From Salinimonas chungwhensis DSM 16280 (GTDB lineage: Bacteria; Pseudomonadota; Gammaproteobacteria; Enterobacterales; Alteromonadaceae), in contig NZ_KB899377.1 in assembly GCF_000378185.1 (NCBI RefSeq), forward strand, positions 434,001-498,000: a stretch of DNA of 64,000 nucleotides. Direction: 5' to 3'. How positions within the stretch are numbered: the stretch's first letter is position 1; the number at the start of each line of letters is the position of its first letter. The notes under the pieces are model-generated. The model searched no databases and was not told the origin of the DNA. It saw only the letters and a program-made list of their open reading frames with translations. The translations under genes and the position numbers were made by a program. Positions 41,451-51,907 of this stretch are shown in pieces.

Positions 41451-41487
41451 AAAAAGGCGGACAACTTTGAGTTATCCGCCTTTTTTT
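41451..41487. terminator. Bidirectional terminator between sodC and the S9 peptidase gene
   Basis: A 16-nt arm AAAAAGGCGGACAACT pairs with AGTTATCCGCCTTTTT with one mismatch; T-tracts on both strands suit the two convergent genes. Confidence 0.9.
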
Positions 41488-41498
41488 ATCCGTTTGCG

Positions 41499-43568
41499 TT
41501 AATTTTTTGCTGAACTCTCTTTGTTACGATAACGCTCAAACCAGGCCAGGATATTGCCAACTTTCTGGATAAGCCTTGAAGGCTTGGCTGCAATACCATG
41601 AGATGCGCCGGGTATTCTTACCATGGCCGAGTCTACCCCCTGCAGGCGCAGGGCCTGATAAAATTGCTCAGACTCACTGATTGGTGTGCGATAGTCAGCT
41701 TCGCCGGTAAGCAATAATGTGGGCGTTGATACATTTCCTACCAGAGACAATGGCGAATGATCCCACAGATGGTCAGCAACTTCCCAGGGTTTACCCGGCA
41801 TCCAGTATTGTGAAAAGTAAGGATAGGCGTCAGCGGTAAGTGCAAAACTTACCCAGTTAATAACCGGTTTTGCCACCACCGCTGCAGCAAAGCGATCGGT
41901 CTTACCAATGGACCAGGCTGTCAGGACACCACCGCCAGAACCGCCGGTGATAAACAAGTTGTCTTTATCAATATTTCCTTTAGCAACGGCTGCATCGACC
42001 ACATCCATCAGATCCTGATAGTCATCGGAAGGGTAATTGTGATGAATCAGGTTACCAAACTCCTCACCATAGGAAGAGCTGCCACGTGGATTTGACCAGA
42101 CCACAACATAGCCTTTTGCGGCCATTAACTGAATTTCCATGGAAAAGTGCGGGCCATATGCAGCGTGCGGTCCGCCATGGATTTCCAGGATCATAGGATA
42201 TGACTTGTTCTTATCATAATTGGGTGGGTAAGCAATCCAGGCGTCGATATTACGGTCATCGACAGAAGCCTGCACATTTAGCTTCTCAACCTGGGCCAGA
42301 TTAAGATGCCCAAAAGCATCTTCGTTAAGCGCTGTGAGAACCTTAGGCTGCCCGTTTTTGCCAACAATTGCCAAATCGGCCGGGCGCTGAGGATCGGCTG
42401 TGGTAAAGGCCACAGTGCCATCTTTGGCAATGGCAAATTCACCTGATGTATAGGGGCGTCCCAGTGATTGTCCGCCTATGCTCACATCCATTTTACTGAT
42501 ATCACCTTTCAGACTACTCCGGGCCAGGCGCGTATTGCCCTGGTCCTGATATGCAAATACCAGTGACTTGCTGTCGCTTGCCCATTCAAAAGCTCCTAGC
42601 GAACGATCCAGATTACTGGTCAGGCGAATCATTTCACCTGATGGTAATTTCATGATCACCAAATCTGTGTTTTGATATGATTTTTTACGGTCATTGAGTT
42701 GTGTAAACGCCAGATACTTGCCATCAGGGCTTACCTTAGGATTACCTTCAGGACCTTCTACAGTGGTTACCTGTTCTACCTGTCGGGTATCAGTATTTAC
42801 CCGATAAATATCCGAGCGAAGCGGGTGCAGCGCAAAGTTTTCTGCGCGATCGCCAGCAAAGTAAAGCCACTTACCATCACTGGAAAAACTCAGGTTGCCA
42901 CTGTTGGGATAATCACCGGTGGTCAGCTGACGTGCAGTACCGCCTGCTATGGGGAGCACATAAATCTGACTGTGGCCGTCACGCAGGTAACCGGCACCAT
43001 CTGAGCGATACTGGGTGCGTTCAATGTATTTCGCGGACTCTGCCCATTTGGCACCGTCCGGCTTACCCGGCATATCGCTAAACAGCGTTTTAGGTTGGGT
43101 AGGGGTAAAGGCCGTGAATGCAAGCTGCTGACTATCCGGCGACCACACTATATTCGACGGCTGTTCCTGCAAACTGGTCAGCTTTGCCTGTAATCCGCTG
43201 TCCATGTAGTGCACGTAGAGTTGAGCGCTGCCATTTTCATCACTGACGAAGGCCAGCTTTTTACCATCAGGCGATATAACAGGCTGATAAATATTGCCTT
43301 TATCTGTTAGGAAAGGGCGGTGTTCGCCGGCAGACAAATCAATCTGCCATAAAGAGGACAGTGTGCGGTCAGCCATGATGTCCATGCTGCGCCGCACGTA
43401 ATACAAGGTGTCACCGCTGTTATCAAAGAAGGGCGAGGAAGCGTACTCAATGTTAAACACATCCTCATACTGAAGCGTATCGGGTAGTGTATCCTCAGCA
43501 GTTTGCGCGTAGGAAAGGGTTGAAAGTACAGCGGTACTTACCCCCAACCATATTTTTCTTATGCCCAT
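41499..43568 (-). CDS. S9-family serine peptidase (prolyl oligopeptidase / acylaminoacyl peptidase type), exported
   Basis: 689 residues. Signal peptide (about 1-21, ending SYAQ), TolB-like propeller repeats (ISPDGKKLAFVSDE, WSPDSQQLAFTA, VSPDGKYLAFTQ; about 50-420), and a C-terminal hydrolase domain with catalytic Ser544 in GGSGGG, Asp in GEADYRTP and His in PGASHGI. It degrades peptides outside the cytosol. Monocistronic on the minus strand. Confidence 0.93.
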   Translation of the reverse strand: MGIRKIWLGVSTAVLSTLSYAQTAEDTLPDTLQYEDVFNIEYASSPFFDNSGDTLYYVRRSMDIMADRTLSSLWQIDLSAGEHRPFLTDKGNIYQPVISPDGKKLAFVSDENGSAQLYVHYMDSGLQAKLTSLQEQPSNIVWSPDSQQLAFTAFTPTQPKTLFSDMPGKPDGAKWAESAKYIERTQYRSDGAGYLRDGHSQIYVLPIAGGTARQLTTGDYPNSGNLSFSSDGKWLYFAGDRAENFALHPLRSDIYRVNTDTRQVEQVTTVEGPEGNPKVSPDGKYLAFTQLNDRKKSYQNTDLVIMKLPSGEMIRLTSNLDRSLGAFEWASDSKSLVFAYQDQGNTRLARSSLKGDISKMDVSIGGQSLGRPYTSGEFAIAKDGTVAFTTADPQRPADLAIVGKNGQPKVLTALNEDAFGHLNLAQVEKLNVQASVDDRNIDAWIAYPPNYDKNKSYPMILEIHGGPHAAYGPHFSMEIQLMAAKGYVVVWSNPRGSSSYGEEFGNLIHHNYPSDDYQDLMDVVDAAVAKGNIDKDNLFITGGSGGGVLTAWSIGKTDRFAAAVVAKPVINWVSFALTADAYPYFSQYWMPGKPWEVADHLWDHSPLSLVGNVSTPTLLLTGEADYRTPISESEQFYQALRLQGVDSAMVRIPGASHGIAAKPSRLIQKVGNILAWFERYRNKESSAKN

Positions 43569-43589
43569 GTGTTGTCCTCATTGTTTGTT

Positions 43590-43943
43590 TTATTCTGATT
43601 TATGAACGTTGCGCTTATCATATGCGCGCCCTTTAAGTGAGATATTGTTCGCCAGGATATCTTTAAACATAACCCAGTCACCCATCAGGCTATACAGTGG
43701 ATACGAAAATGTTGCCGGGCGGTTTTTTTCAAAGAAAAAGTGACCTGCCCAGGCAAAGCCATAACCAATCACAGGAAGAAGCAGTAAATACCACCATTGT
43801 CCGGTGATAACAGTTACCGCGATGACAGCTAGTACCAGCCAGCTGCCAACAAAATGTAATACGCGACAACTGGCATTTTCATGTTCGCTTAAATAATACG
43901 GATAAAAATCTTTAAAGCTCTGATAACGCGAGTGTTCCGCCAT
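43590..43943 (-). CDS. Mpo1/DUF962-family membrane protein
   Basis: 117 residues from ATG 43943; a TTG two codons upstream is less likely. FYPYYLSEHENASCRVLHFVG, two helices (about 35-55, 58-78), GHFFFEKNRPATFSYPLYS are the conserved DUF962 parts. The yeast member Mpo1 is a dioxygenase that shortens 2-hydroxy fatty acids; the His residues used there (HENxxxRxLH, GHxxFEKNRP) are present. The bacterial role is not known. Confidence 0.87.
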   Translation of the reverse strand: MAEHSRYQSFKDFYPYYLSEHENASCRVLHFVGSWLVLAVIAVTVITGQWWYLLLLPVIGYGFAWAGHFFFEKNRPATFSYPLYSLMGDWVMFKDILANNISLKGRAYDKRNVHKSE

Positions 43944-44073
43944 AACCAACAGACCCTTGTAAATATTCTGTTAACTCTACGTCTGCGTGAACATCAATGC
44001 AAACCCCGGATGGCTTGTTTTTTCGGTGGTTTGCCCCATATCATCAGGCAAATCTAACAATTGCGGGCAAGAT

Positions 44074-44937
44074 ATGATGGACAACATAGTCGAAAACAAT
44101 GTGGTGGATATTACCCCTGAGAATTTCCAGCAAGTGATTCTCCAGCAGTCCCAGGAAAAATTGGTGCTGGTTGATTTCTGGGCGCAATGGTGCGAGCCCT
44201 GTAAAGACCTCATGCCGATGCTGGAAAAAATCGCGTCAGAATATAAAAACGATATGATTCTGGCCCGGGTTGATTGCGAACAACAGCAGGAAATAGCTGC
44301 CCAGTTTGGTATCCGCAACCTGCCTACCGTTATGGTCGTTCAATCGGGCCAGCCCGTAGATGGATTTGCTGGTATGCAGACAGAAAGCCAGATTCGTGAA
44401 ATGCTGGCAAAATATCTGCCTCAGCCCGGTGATGCAGAAATGGAAAAAGCTGCACAACTGGTACAGCAGGGGGATTATCAAAGTGCTTTTCCCTTAGCTA
44501 AACAAGCGGTGGATTTAAGCCCGGATAATATCGATGCCAAATATCTGTATATTGACTGCCTGATTGAGACCGGCTCGGTGGGACAGGCTAAAGTTGAACT
44601 TGAAACCATTCGAATGGCGGATCAGGATCAGCGTTATCATACACTGACCGGTAAGGTAGAACTGGCAGAACAGGCTGCTGACTCTCCGGAGTTACGGGAG
44701 TTGGAAGAGGCTGTGAAAAAGCGCCCAGATGATTTGCAACTGAAAGTTGACCTGGCAGTGCAGCTCCAACAGGCCCATAAAGTTGATGAGGCATTGCCGT
44801 TATTGCATGAGGTTCTGTTAACCGACCTGAGCTTTGGTGAGGCCAGAAAAATCATGCTGGATATGATTAACGCCCTGGCAGACGGTGATCCCCAAAAATC
44901 GTTGTGGCGACGCAAAATATACAGCCTGTTGTACTAA
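44074..44937 (+). CDS. cnoX: Thioredoxin-TPR co-chaperone CnoX/YbbN-like
   Basis: 287 residues from ATG 44074 (an ATG at 44077 is equally possible; upstream frame to 43987 is not family-like). Thioredoxin domain (about 10-115) with WCEPC (C40, C43), unlike E. coli CnoX, which has SQHC. The C-terminal TPR-like region (about 120-287, AQLVQQGDYQSAFPLAKQAV) completes the family layout. CnoX holds unfolding proteins during hypochlorous acid stress and hands them to GroEL; an intact CxxC implies added redox activity. Confidence 0.88.
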   Translation: MMDNIVENNVVDITPENFQQVILQQSQEKLVLVDFWAQWCEPCKDLMPMLEKIASEYKNDMILARVDCEQQQEIAAQFGIRNLPTVMVVQSGQPVDGFAGMQTESQIREMLAKYLPQPGDAEMEKAAQLVQQGDYQSAFPLAKQAVDLSPDNIDAKYLYIDCLIETGSVGQAKVELETIRMADQDQRYHTLTGKVELAEQAADSPELRELEEAVKKRPDDLQLKVDLAVQLQQAHKVDEALPLLHEVLLTDLSFGEARKIMLDMINALADGDPQKSLWRRKIYSLLY

Positions 44938-44957
44938 GATTGCCACCCTATCCCGGC

Positions 44958-44983
44958 AAAAGCCTGCACCAGCAGGCTTTTTT
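44958..44983. terminator. Bidirectional terminator after the cnoX-like gene
   Basis: AAAAGCCTGC/GCAGGCTTTT with loop ACCA and six T. It ends at the stop of the convergent gene at 44985, and serves both. Confidence 0.9.
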
Positions 44984-44984
44984 G

Positions 44985-45395
44985 TTACGGCTCAAATCCC
45001 TGGGCTTTTAACCATTTAAGCGCATCAAAATAACTGTAAAAGTAATCACGTTGGTAGTCGGGATAATTTTGTCTTGTTTGCAAATTAGGGTCGGTACGTT
45101 CAATCTGAGCCCGTTTAACCATGCCGGCATCCAGTACGTAGGCTGCCCGCTTCAAGTTATTTTCAATACACATAACAATGGCATCAGCCAATACTTTTTG
45201 ACACTCCGGTGTGGTTAAGATCCAGCGGCGTCCGTCCAGCAGTGCAGACCAGGGCTGCTCAAAAGACTCAGCGAGTAGCTTCAGCTCATCGACAAATGCG
45301 CGTGTAGTGGGCATCGACCAGGCGCCGGTGGCATAAACTTCGACCATATTGCCTGACGTTTCCAGGCTGTACTGACCATAACTGGGAAATCGCAT
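44985..45395 (-). CDS. Hypothetical SpoIIAA/STAS-like protein
   Basis: 136 residues from ATG 45395; a GTG at 45410 adds five. The pattern of a strand NMVEVYATGAWSMPTTRAFVDELK, then WSALLDGRRWILTTPECQ and YFYSYFDALKWLKAQGF resembles bacterial STAS-like (SpoIIAA-type) small proteins. Function unknown. Divergent from the PLP-enzyme gene. Confidence 0.6.
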   Translation of the reverse strand: MRFPSYGQYSLETSGNMVEVYATGAWSMPTTRAFVDELKLLAESFEQPWSALLDGRRWILTTPECQKVLADAIVMCIENNLKRAAYVLDAGMVKRAQIERTDPNLQTRQNYPDYQRDYFYSYFDALKWLKAQGFEP

Positions 45396-45544
45396 AATAT
45401 GTACTGACACCGGATAATAAAAGATAAAGCACTAGTAAGTGCTTGCTTATCTCAATTCTATACGAAAATCCCGGCATTAGAACAACTACTCGAACTAAAA
45501 TTTTTTTGTTAAGGTTTACAAAATTTTTACAAGGTGACGTGCTA

Positions 45545-46705
45545 ATGTACAAACAGTTTTATCGGCGGTTTCTCACCGCCAATGCATCAAAGCAGCATTA
45601 CACTTGCCATAGTCATTACTATTGGCCGGATGTTACCCGCGATGCGATGCTTGAATACTGGGAAGACAGCGCCCGCTATGTTGATGATAAATGGACGCAT
45701 ATTTTCTCGCATGCCGTACCGCAGGTACAAAAGGAAATAAGTGGCATACTTAACACAGGCATGCCGGAACAAATTGTATTTGCGCCAAACACCCATGAGC
45801 TGGTGGCACGATTACTCAGTTGTCTGGATTTCTCGGCACAGCCGGCCATACTAAGTACCGACAGTGAGTTTCACAGTTTTAACCGCCAGATTAACCGGTT
45901 GAATGAAACCGGGGCGATCACATTCGAGCAGGTAGCGACTCAACCTTTCGATACCTTTACTACGCGCTTTATTGATGCCATCAAAAAACGCCGTTGGGAT
46001 ATGATTTTTCTCAGTCAAGTGTTTTTTAATTCTGGCTATAGCGTCAGTCAGCTTGACCAAATTGTAGAAGCGGCTGACAACGCACAAACATTGATTGTTA
46101 TAGATGGCTACCATGGTTTTATGGCGATGCCTACGGACCTTAGCAGACTTGCACATCGCGTCTTCTATCTTGGCGGCGGCTACAAATATGCGCAGGCAGG
46201 CGAAGGCGTATGTTTTGCGCATGTACCCAAAGCGTGTAAACAGCGGCCCGTCTATACTGGCTGGTTTGCTGAGTTCGGCGAGTTGCACGAGCCACGGTCA
46301 GATCAGGTTAATTATGCTGCTGACGGGATGCGATTTGCCGGCGCCACCATGGATTTTTGTGCGCTATATCGCTTAAGGGCGGTATTGTCACTTTTTCGTG
46401 AACATGAAATAACAGTGGATAAAATCTATGCACATGTGAAGGCAATTCAGGCACACTTTCTGACGCATCTGGATGCGCAAAATCACCCATTATTAAACCG
46501 TGATAATCTGATGGTGGATGATCCGGACGCCTGTGGGCATTTCCTCACTTTTAATCTGCCAGATGAACATATCACTGAGATGCTTGCTCAATTTTTGCGC
46601 TCTCATCATATCCTCACGGATTATCGGGGCAATCGGTTACGTTTCGGGTTTGGTCTGTATCATGATGCCGAAGATATTGACTTGGCGTGTCTGAAGCATG
46701 AGTAG
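45545..46705 (+). CDS. Class V aminotransferase-fold PLP enzyme, kynureninase-like
   Basis: 386 residues from ATG 45545 (aaggtga upstream). Fold-type I PLP enzyme: FAPNTHELVARLLSCLD, SQVFFNSGYS (matching the kynureninase HINFRSG place), VIDGYHGFMAMP (PLP Asp) and the lysine K214 in YLGGGYKYAQAGEG. The N-terminal YLDGNSLG motif of true kynureninase is replaced by CHSHYYWPD, so the substrate differs. It overlaps the DUF2065 gene by 8 nt and stands where hflKC are in E. coli. Confidence 0.85.
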   Translation: MYKQFYRRFLTANASKQHYTCHSHYYWPDVTRDAMLEYWEDSARYVDDKWTHIFSHAVPQVQKEISGILNTGMPEQIVFAPNTHELVARLLSCLDFSAQPAILSTDSEFHSFNRQINRLNETGAITFEQVATQPFDTFTTRFIDAIKKRRWDMIFLSQVFFNSGYSVSQLDQIVEAADNAQTLIVIDGYHGFMAMPTDLSRLAHRVFYLGGGYKYAQAGEGVCFAHVPKACKQRPVYTGWFAEFGELHEPRSDQVNYAADGMRFAGATMDFCALYRLRAVLSLFREHEITVDKIYAHVKAIQAHFLTHLDAQNHPLLNRDNLMVDDPDACGHFLTFNLPDEHITEMLAQFLRSHHILTDYRGNRLRFGFGLYHDAEDIDLACLKHE

Positions 46706-46898
46706 TTCCTGGGAAAGTTGCCTGGGTTTGGCTATAGCGCTGGTTCTCATTCTCGAAGGTCTGGGGCCATTATTATTTCCCAATCGCTGGCAACGGGTGA
46801 TGCGAAAGCTCAGCGAGTCGCCAGGGAGCGCATTACGACAAACGGGTGCACTGTTAGTAATCAGCGGGGTTATTCTGGTAATCATTCTCAATCCGTGA
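46698..46898 (+). CDS. yjeT: DUF2065 small membrane protein (YjeT-like)
   Basis: 66 residues with two helices (about 8-24, 45-64) around FPNRWQRVMRKLSESPGSALR. DUF2065 proteins usually sit between hflC and purA; purA is next here. Function unknown. Overlaps the previous gene, so it is co-transcribed with it. Confidence 0.88.
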   Translation: MSSSWESCLGLAIALVLILEGLGPLLFPNRWQRVMRKLSESPGSALRQTGALLVISGVILVIILNP

Positions 46899-46969
46899 TA
46901 TATCGGATTTTTCGAATCAAAAACATCAGTATAATTGTACTAACCTATTACCACCGCAATCGCGCTGCA

Positions 46970-46990
46970 TTGTGCACAAATTGCGCGCAA
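46970..46990. promoter_or_regulatory. Two adjacent palindromes upstream of purA
   Basis: TTGTGCACAA (46970-46979) and TTGCGCGCAA (46981-46990) are both perfect 10-bp palindromes, with centres 11 bp apart, about one helix turn. They lie 67-87 nt before purA. They do not match the PurR consensus that I know. Candidate operator pair. Confidence 0.4.
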
Positions 46991-47023
46991 AAACAGATGA
47001 TCAGGGTGGATGATCTCTGGTAG

Positions 47024-48355
<1,332 letters not shown>

Positions 48356-48374
48356 TCACACTTTATCCAAAAAG

Positions 48375-48404
48375 TTATCCACAGCTTGTGCTCACAAGCT
48401 GTGG
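48375..48404 (+). other. Hairpin with DnaA-box sequence after purA
   Basis: CCACAGCTTGTG (48379-48390) pairs with CACAAGCTGTGG (48393-48404). The left edge forms a perfect DnaA box TTATCCACA (48375-48383). No T-run follows on the plus strand, so terminator function is weak. Confidence 0.45.
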
Positions 48405-48493
48405 TGAATAATTCTGCTCTGATGCGCCACTTTCTTTCAACTTCCTGATGCTCTGATATACTGCAGGGACCTACCATTGCAGCGATATCTTAT

Positions 48494-49909
48494 ATGCAGG
48501 AATCGTCATCCCGTCCATCTGACAACACGGTGTCAGAACAACAAAGCGTAGAGACTGTTTTTAATCAGCTTAACGCAACTTTTGCTACCGGCAAAACCCT
48601 TGACACAGGCTGGCGAAAGAGTCAGCTGACAGCACTGAAAAGGTTGCTGGAAGATGAGTCTGATGCGCTGCAGGACTCGCTGTACAAGGATTTGGGTAAA
48701 TCTAAGGCAGAAAGCTGGACTTCTGAAATTGGTTTTTTACTCTCTGATATCAAACATACGTTGCACTGTCTCAAACGTTGGGCAAAGCCTCGAAAAGTAT
48801 CGACGCCCTTGGTCGCTCAACCCGGTAAAAGCTATGTTATCGCCGAACCTTTAGGTACTGTACTGGTCATTGGCGCCTGGAATTATCCGCTGCAGTTAAT
48901 CCTTGCCCCCTGTATTGCAGCACTGGCTGCAGGAAATTGTGTTCTACTGAAGCCCTCAGAGCTCGCGCCAACCACGTCCAGCCTTATCCAAAAACTTATC
49001 CCCAGGTATCTTGACAATACCGCGATCGCTGTGATCGAAGGTGGCAAGGACGAAACTACTGATCTGCTGGCACTGCCTTTTGATCATATTTTTTATACTG
49101 GAGGAGAAGCCGTGGGCAAAATCGTAATGCAAGCTGCATCACGGCATCTAAGTGGAATAACGTTAGAGTTGGGTGGCAAAAGTCCGTGTCTGGTGGAGCG
49201 ATCTGCAGATATTGCGGTGGCTGCCCGTCGGATCGTGTGGGGCAAATGGATGAATTGCGGGCAAACGTGCGTAGCGCCGGATTACATTGTGGTTGAAGCC
49301 TGTGTGAAAGATGCGCTGATTGCAGCCATTATTAAAGAGATCCGCGCACAGTACGGTAAAGCGCCCATGACCAGCGCTGATTACGGAAAAATTGTTAACA
49401 AGCGGCATCTGCACCGACTCGAAAGCTATCTTGAGGGTGCAAACATTATCAGTGGCGGGCAGGTTGATCATGAACGATGTGTAATGGCACCGACACTGGT
49501 GGATGACCCGGCGGCTGACTCAGGACTTATGCAGGAAGAAATATTCGGACCAATACTGCCCATTGTTACCACCCCGCAAATCTTTGACAGCCTGGTAGCA
49601 CTAAAGGCAAGGCCGAAACCGTTGGCGTTATATCTGTTTACCGGTAGCCGGGAAATAGAGGAACATGTGATTCGAACAGTCAGTGCAGGCAGCGTATGTA
49701 TCAATGACACCATGATGTTCATGACTAACCCGGAATTGCCGTTTGGTGGTGTAGGCAACAGTGGAATAGGGCGCTATCACGGAAAAGCCGGCTTTGATCA
49801 ACTCAGTCATCTTAAAGCGGTAATGGTGCGTAAGTTCTGGCTGGACGTGAAGCTTCGATATGCACCTTTTTCGAGCTGGAAGCTGTCTGCACTAAAAAAA
49901 CTATTATAG
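48494..49909 (+). CDS. Aldehyde dehydrogenase family protein (class 3-like)
   Basis: 471 residues. NAD(P)-binding and catalytic motifs: IGAWNYPLQLILAPCIAALAAGN (about 133-155), TLELGGKSP with the general base Glu225, and NCGQTCVAPDY with nucleophile Cys259. The C-terminal hydrophobic tail and short length match class 3 fatty aldehyde / coniferyl aldehyde dehydrogenases. It oxidises aldehydes to acids; substrate unknown. A VOC gene follows after 10 nt. Confidence 0.93.
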   Translation: MQESSSRPSDNTVSEQQSVETVFNQLNATFATGKTLDTGWRKSQLTALKRLLEDESDALQDSLYKDLGKSKAESWTSEIGFLLSDIKHTLHCLKRWAKPRKVSTPLVAQPGKSYVIAEPLGTVLVIGAWNYPLQLILAPCIAALAAGNCVLLKPSELAPTTSSLIQKLIPRYLDNTAIAVIEGGKDETTDLLALPFDHIFYTGGEAVGKIVMQAASRHLSGITLELGGKSPCLVERSADIAVAARRIVWGKWMNCGQTCVAPDYIVVEACVKDALIAAIIKEIRAQYGKAPMTSADYGKIVNKRHLHRLESYLEGANIISGGQVDHERCVMAPTLVDDPAADSGLMQEEIFGPILPIVTTPQIFDSLVALKARPKPLALYLFTGSREIEEHVIRTVSAGSVCINDTMMFMTNPELPFGGVGNSGIGRYHGKAGFDQLSHLKAVMVRKFWLDVKLRYAPFSSWKLSALKKLL

Positions 49910-49919
49910 GAGCGTATTC

Positions 49920-50336
49920 ATGCCGCAACCATTTCACCTGGCCATTCCAGTGGATGACCTTACCCAGGCAAAAACATTTTATTCTCAGATTATGGGCTGT
50001 GAGCAGGGGCGCAGTGACACCCAGTGGATTGACTGGGATTTCTTCGGCCATCAGCTGGTTACCCACGAGGTTGAAAAAATGCCAGCTCTGGCCGGTGAGA
50101 ATGCGGTCGACAGCCACGCTGTTCCCGTTCCTCACTTTGGCGTGGTATTAACCATGACACAGTGGAGAAGCCTGGCCGATCGACTCAGGCAAGCGAATAT
50201 CGTATTTGTTATTGAGCCTTATGTGCGTTTTGAAGGCCAGCCGGGTGAACAGGCAACAATGTTTTTCCGGGATCCGGCCGGCAATGCGCTGGAATTTAAA
50301 GCTTTTGCCGACCCGGATCAGCTTTTCGCCAGCTAG
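49920..50336 (+). CDS. VOC-family (glyoxalase/dioxygenase-like) protein
   Basis: 138 residues. Two betaalphabetabetabeta modules: FHLAIPVDDLTQAKTFYSQIMGC at the N-terminus and FGVVLTMTQWRSLADRL later; candidate metal ligands are H6, H100-region (PVPHFG) and E132 (NALEFK). The RDPAGNALEFKAF end is a typical VOC closing motif. It probably works downstream of the ALDH (10 nt apart). Substrate unknown. Confidence 0.85.
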   Translation: MPQPFHLAIPVDDLTQAKTFYSQIMGCEQGRSDTQWIDWDFFGHQLVTHEVEKMPALAGENAVDSHAVPVPHFGVVLTMTQWRSLADRLRQANIVFVIEPYVRFEGQPGEQATMFFRDPAGNALEFKAFADPDQLFAS

Positions 50337-50339
50337 GTA

Positions 50340-51713
50340 CTAATCAATCATTAAAACACTGGCAACAAAGTAGGCGAACAGTGTCATGCCACCGGCCAGT
50401 AGCGCATAAGGTAGCTGCGTGCGAACATGGGTGAGCAGGTCACAGCCAGCGGCAATCGATGAAACCGCTGATGTATCTGAGATCGGTGAGCAGTGATCGC
50501 CAAAAATACCGCCGCCTAAAATAGCCGCGATCACCAGCGATGGCGGCAGGCCGAGAGTTTGGATAAGGGGCACGCCGATAGGAACAAGAATAGCAAAAGT
50601 GCCCCATGATGTACCTGTGGTAAAGCTCATGATCGCGCCGGCCAGAAACAGCATCGGCACAATCAATACTACAGGCAGGTATTCGCCCACGATACCTGAC
50701 ACAAATACGCCTGTGCCCAATACTTTGAGGCTGCTGCCCAGTGTCAGCGATAGCAACACAATAGTGACCAGAGGCAACAGTTCACCCATGCCTTTAAAAC
50801 CTACCTTAACTGCTTCATGATGGGTAAATCGCTTATGGCCCAGTAGCAACAGGTACGCAACAGCGGTGGCCAGCATAGTGGCATAAAGCACCGATTTGCT
50901 GCCACTGCCATCAGCCAGCACACCATTGCCGGTCCAGAACATAAATCCCACCATACTGCTGACCATTACCAACAGAGGCACTGTCATAAAGCGCGCTTTG
51001 GTGGCAGGCTCACTGTCCAGGCTGGTTTGCTGCAGATGCTGAAGACGTTCTTCCTGGGCCATAGGCCCATGCACTTTATCGCGAACAATGGTGTAGATAA
51101 CAATCGCAAGTGTAAATAAAGCATAAAAATTCAGTGGTACTGTACCCCACAGAATACTCACCGCTGATGTCGGTAATTCATAGGTCTCCAGCATGCCCAG
51201 GACAAATGCACCCCAGCCATTTAGCAAAATCAGAATACAGACTGGCGCGCTGGTGCTGTCGATAATATACGCCAGGCGGGCACGGCTCATTTTAAATTTA
51301 TCAAATAAGCCGCGGGCAAATATGCCTGAGGTGAGTACGCTCAGATTAGACTCAATAAATACCGCAATACCGGTTGCCATGGTTAGCCCGCCTACCTGAC
51401 GGCGGCTTTTAGCAATACCTTTACGTGTCAGCCAGTTAACCATTGCCGCTACGCCGCCGGAATCCCTGATATAAGCCAGCAAGGCGCCTACCATCACAGA
51501 AAATAGTAAAATCCGGGTGTTGCCCGGACTGGCCGCGACTTCAATCACCCGCTCCATCGATGTAATGGGCGAGAGCAGCAGGCTGCCTGAGGTCTGCCAC
51601 AGAATCAGTGCCTCTGCGCTCAATACGGCCAGTAGCAGTGCCATGATGACTTCTTTTTTCCAGAAGACGACCACAATGGCCACAAGTGGGGGGACAACAG
51701 ACAGCCAGTCCAT
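50340..51713 (-). CDS. NhaC-family Na+/H+ (or organic anion/H+) antiporter
   Basis: 457 residues, about eleven helices. SFTTGTSWGTFAILVPIG and ILGGGIFGDHCSPISDTSAVSS are strongly conserved in the family. Members are Na+/H+ antiporters or, as in Bacillus MleN, malate/lactate antiporters. It is divergent (194 nt) from the GH3 gene of the wall-recycling locus; a link to D-lactate transport is only a guess. Confidence 0.88.
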   Translation of the reverse strand: MDWLSVVPPLVAIVVVFWKKEVIMALLLAVLSAEALILWQTSGSLLLSPITSMERVIEVAASPGNTRILLFSVMVGALLAYIRDSGGVAAMVNWLTRKGIAKSRRQVGGLTMATGIAVFIESNLSVLTSGIFARGLFDKFKMSRARLAYIIDSTSAPVCILILLNGWGAFVLGMLETYELPTSAVSILWGTVPLNFYALFTLAIVIYTIVRDKVHGPMAQEERLQHLQQTSLDSEPATKARFMTVPLLVMVSSMVGFMFWTGNGVLADGSGSKSVLYATMLATAVAYLLLLGHKRFTHHEAVKVGFKGMGELLPLVTIVLLSLTLGSSLKVLGTGVFVSGIVGEYLPVVLIVPMLFLAGAIMSFTTGTSWGTFAILVPIGVPLIQTLGLPPSLVIAAILGGGIFGDHCSPISDTSAVSSIAAGCDLLTHVRTQLPYALLAGGMTLFAYFVASVLMID

Positions 51714-51907
51714 GTAGTAAATCCTGTATTTTATTGTTGTAAGTGGTGTTGAACACCTTGATCAAGGGGTGTCGGAAAAGTGTTACCAGCAATAATGACT
51801 TATGATACCTGTTGCAAACGATTCATGCGATGCCTGCGCCACCAGTCATTTAATTTTCCGTCGCTGTGCAGTAGTATCAGACCATCTTTGCTTCACAACG
51901 GGTGCTT

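Noticed and set aside
48361..48404. Replication-origin signal from DnaA-box-like sequences
   Set aside because: One perfect box and one partial one without an AT-rich unwinding region or dnaA/gidA neighbours.
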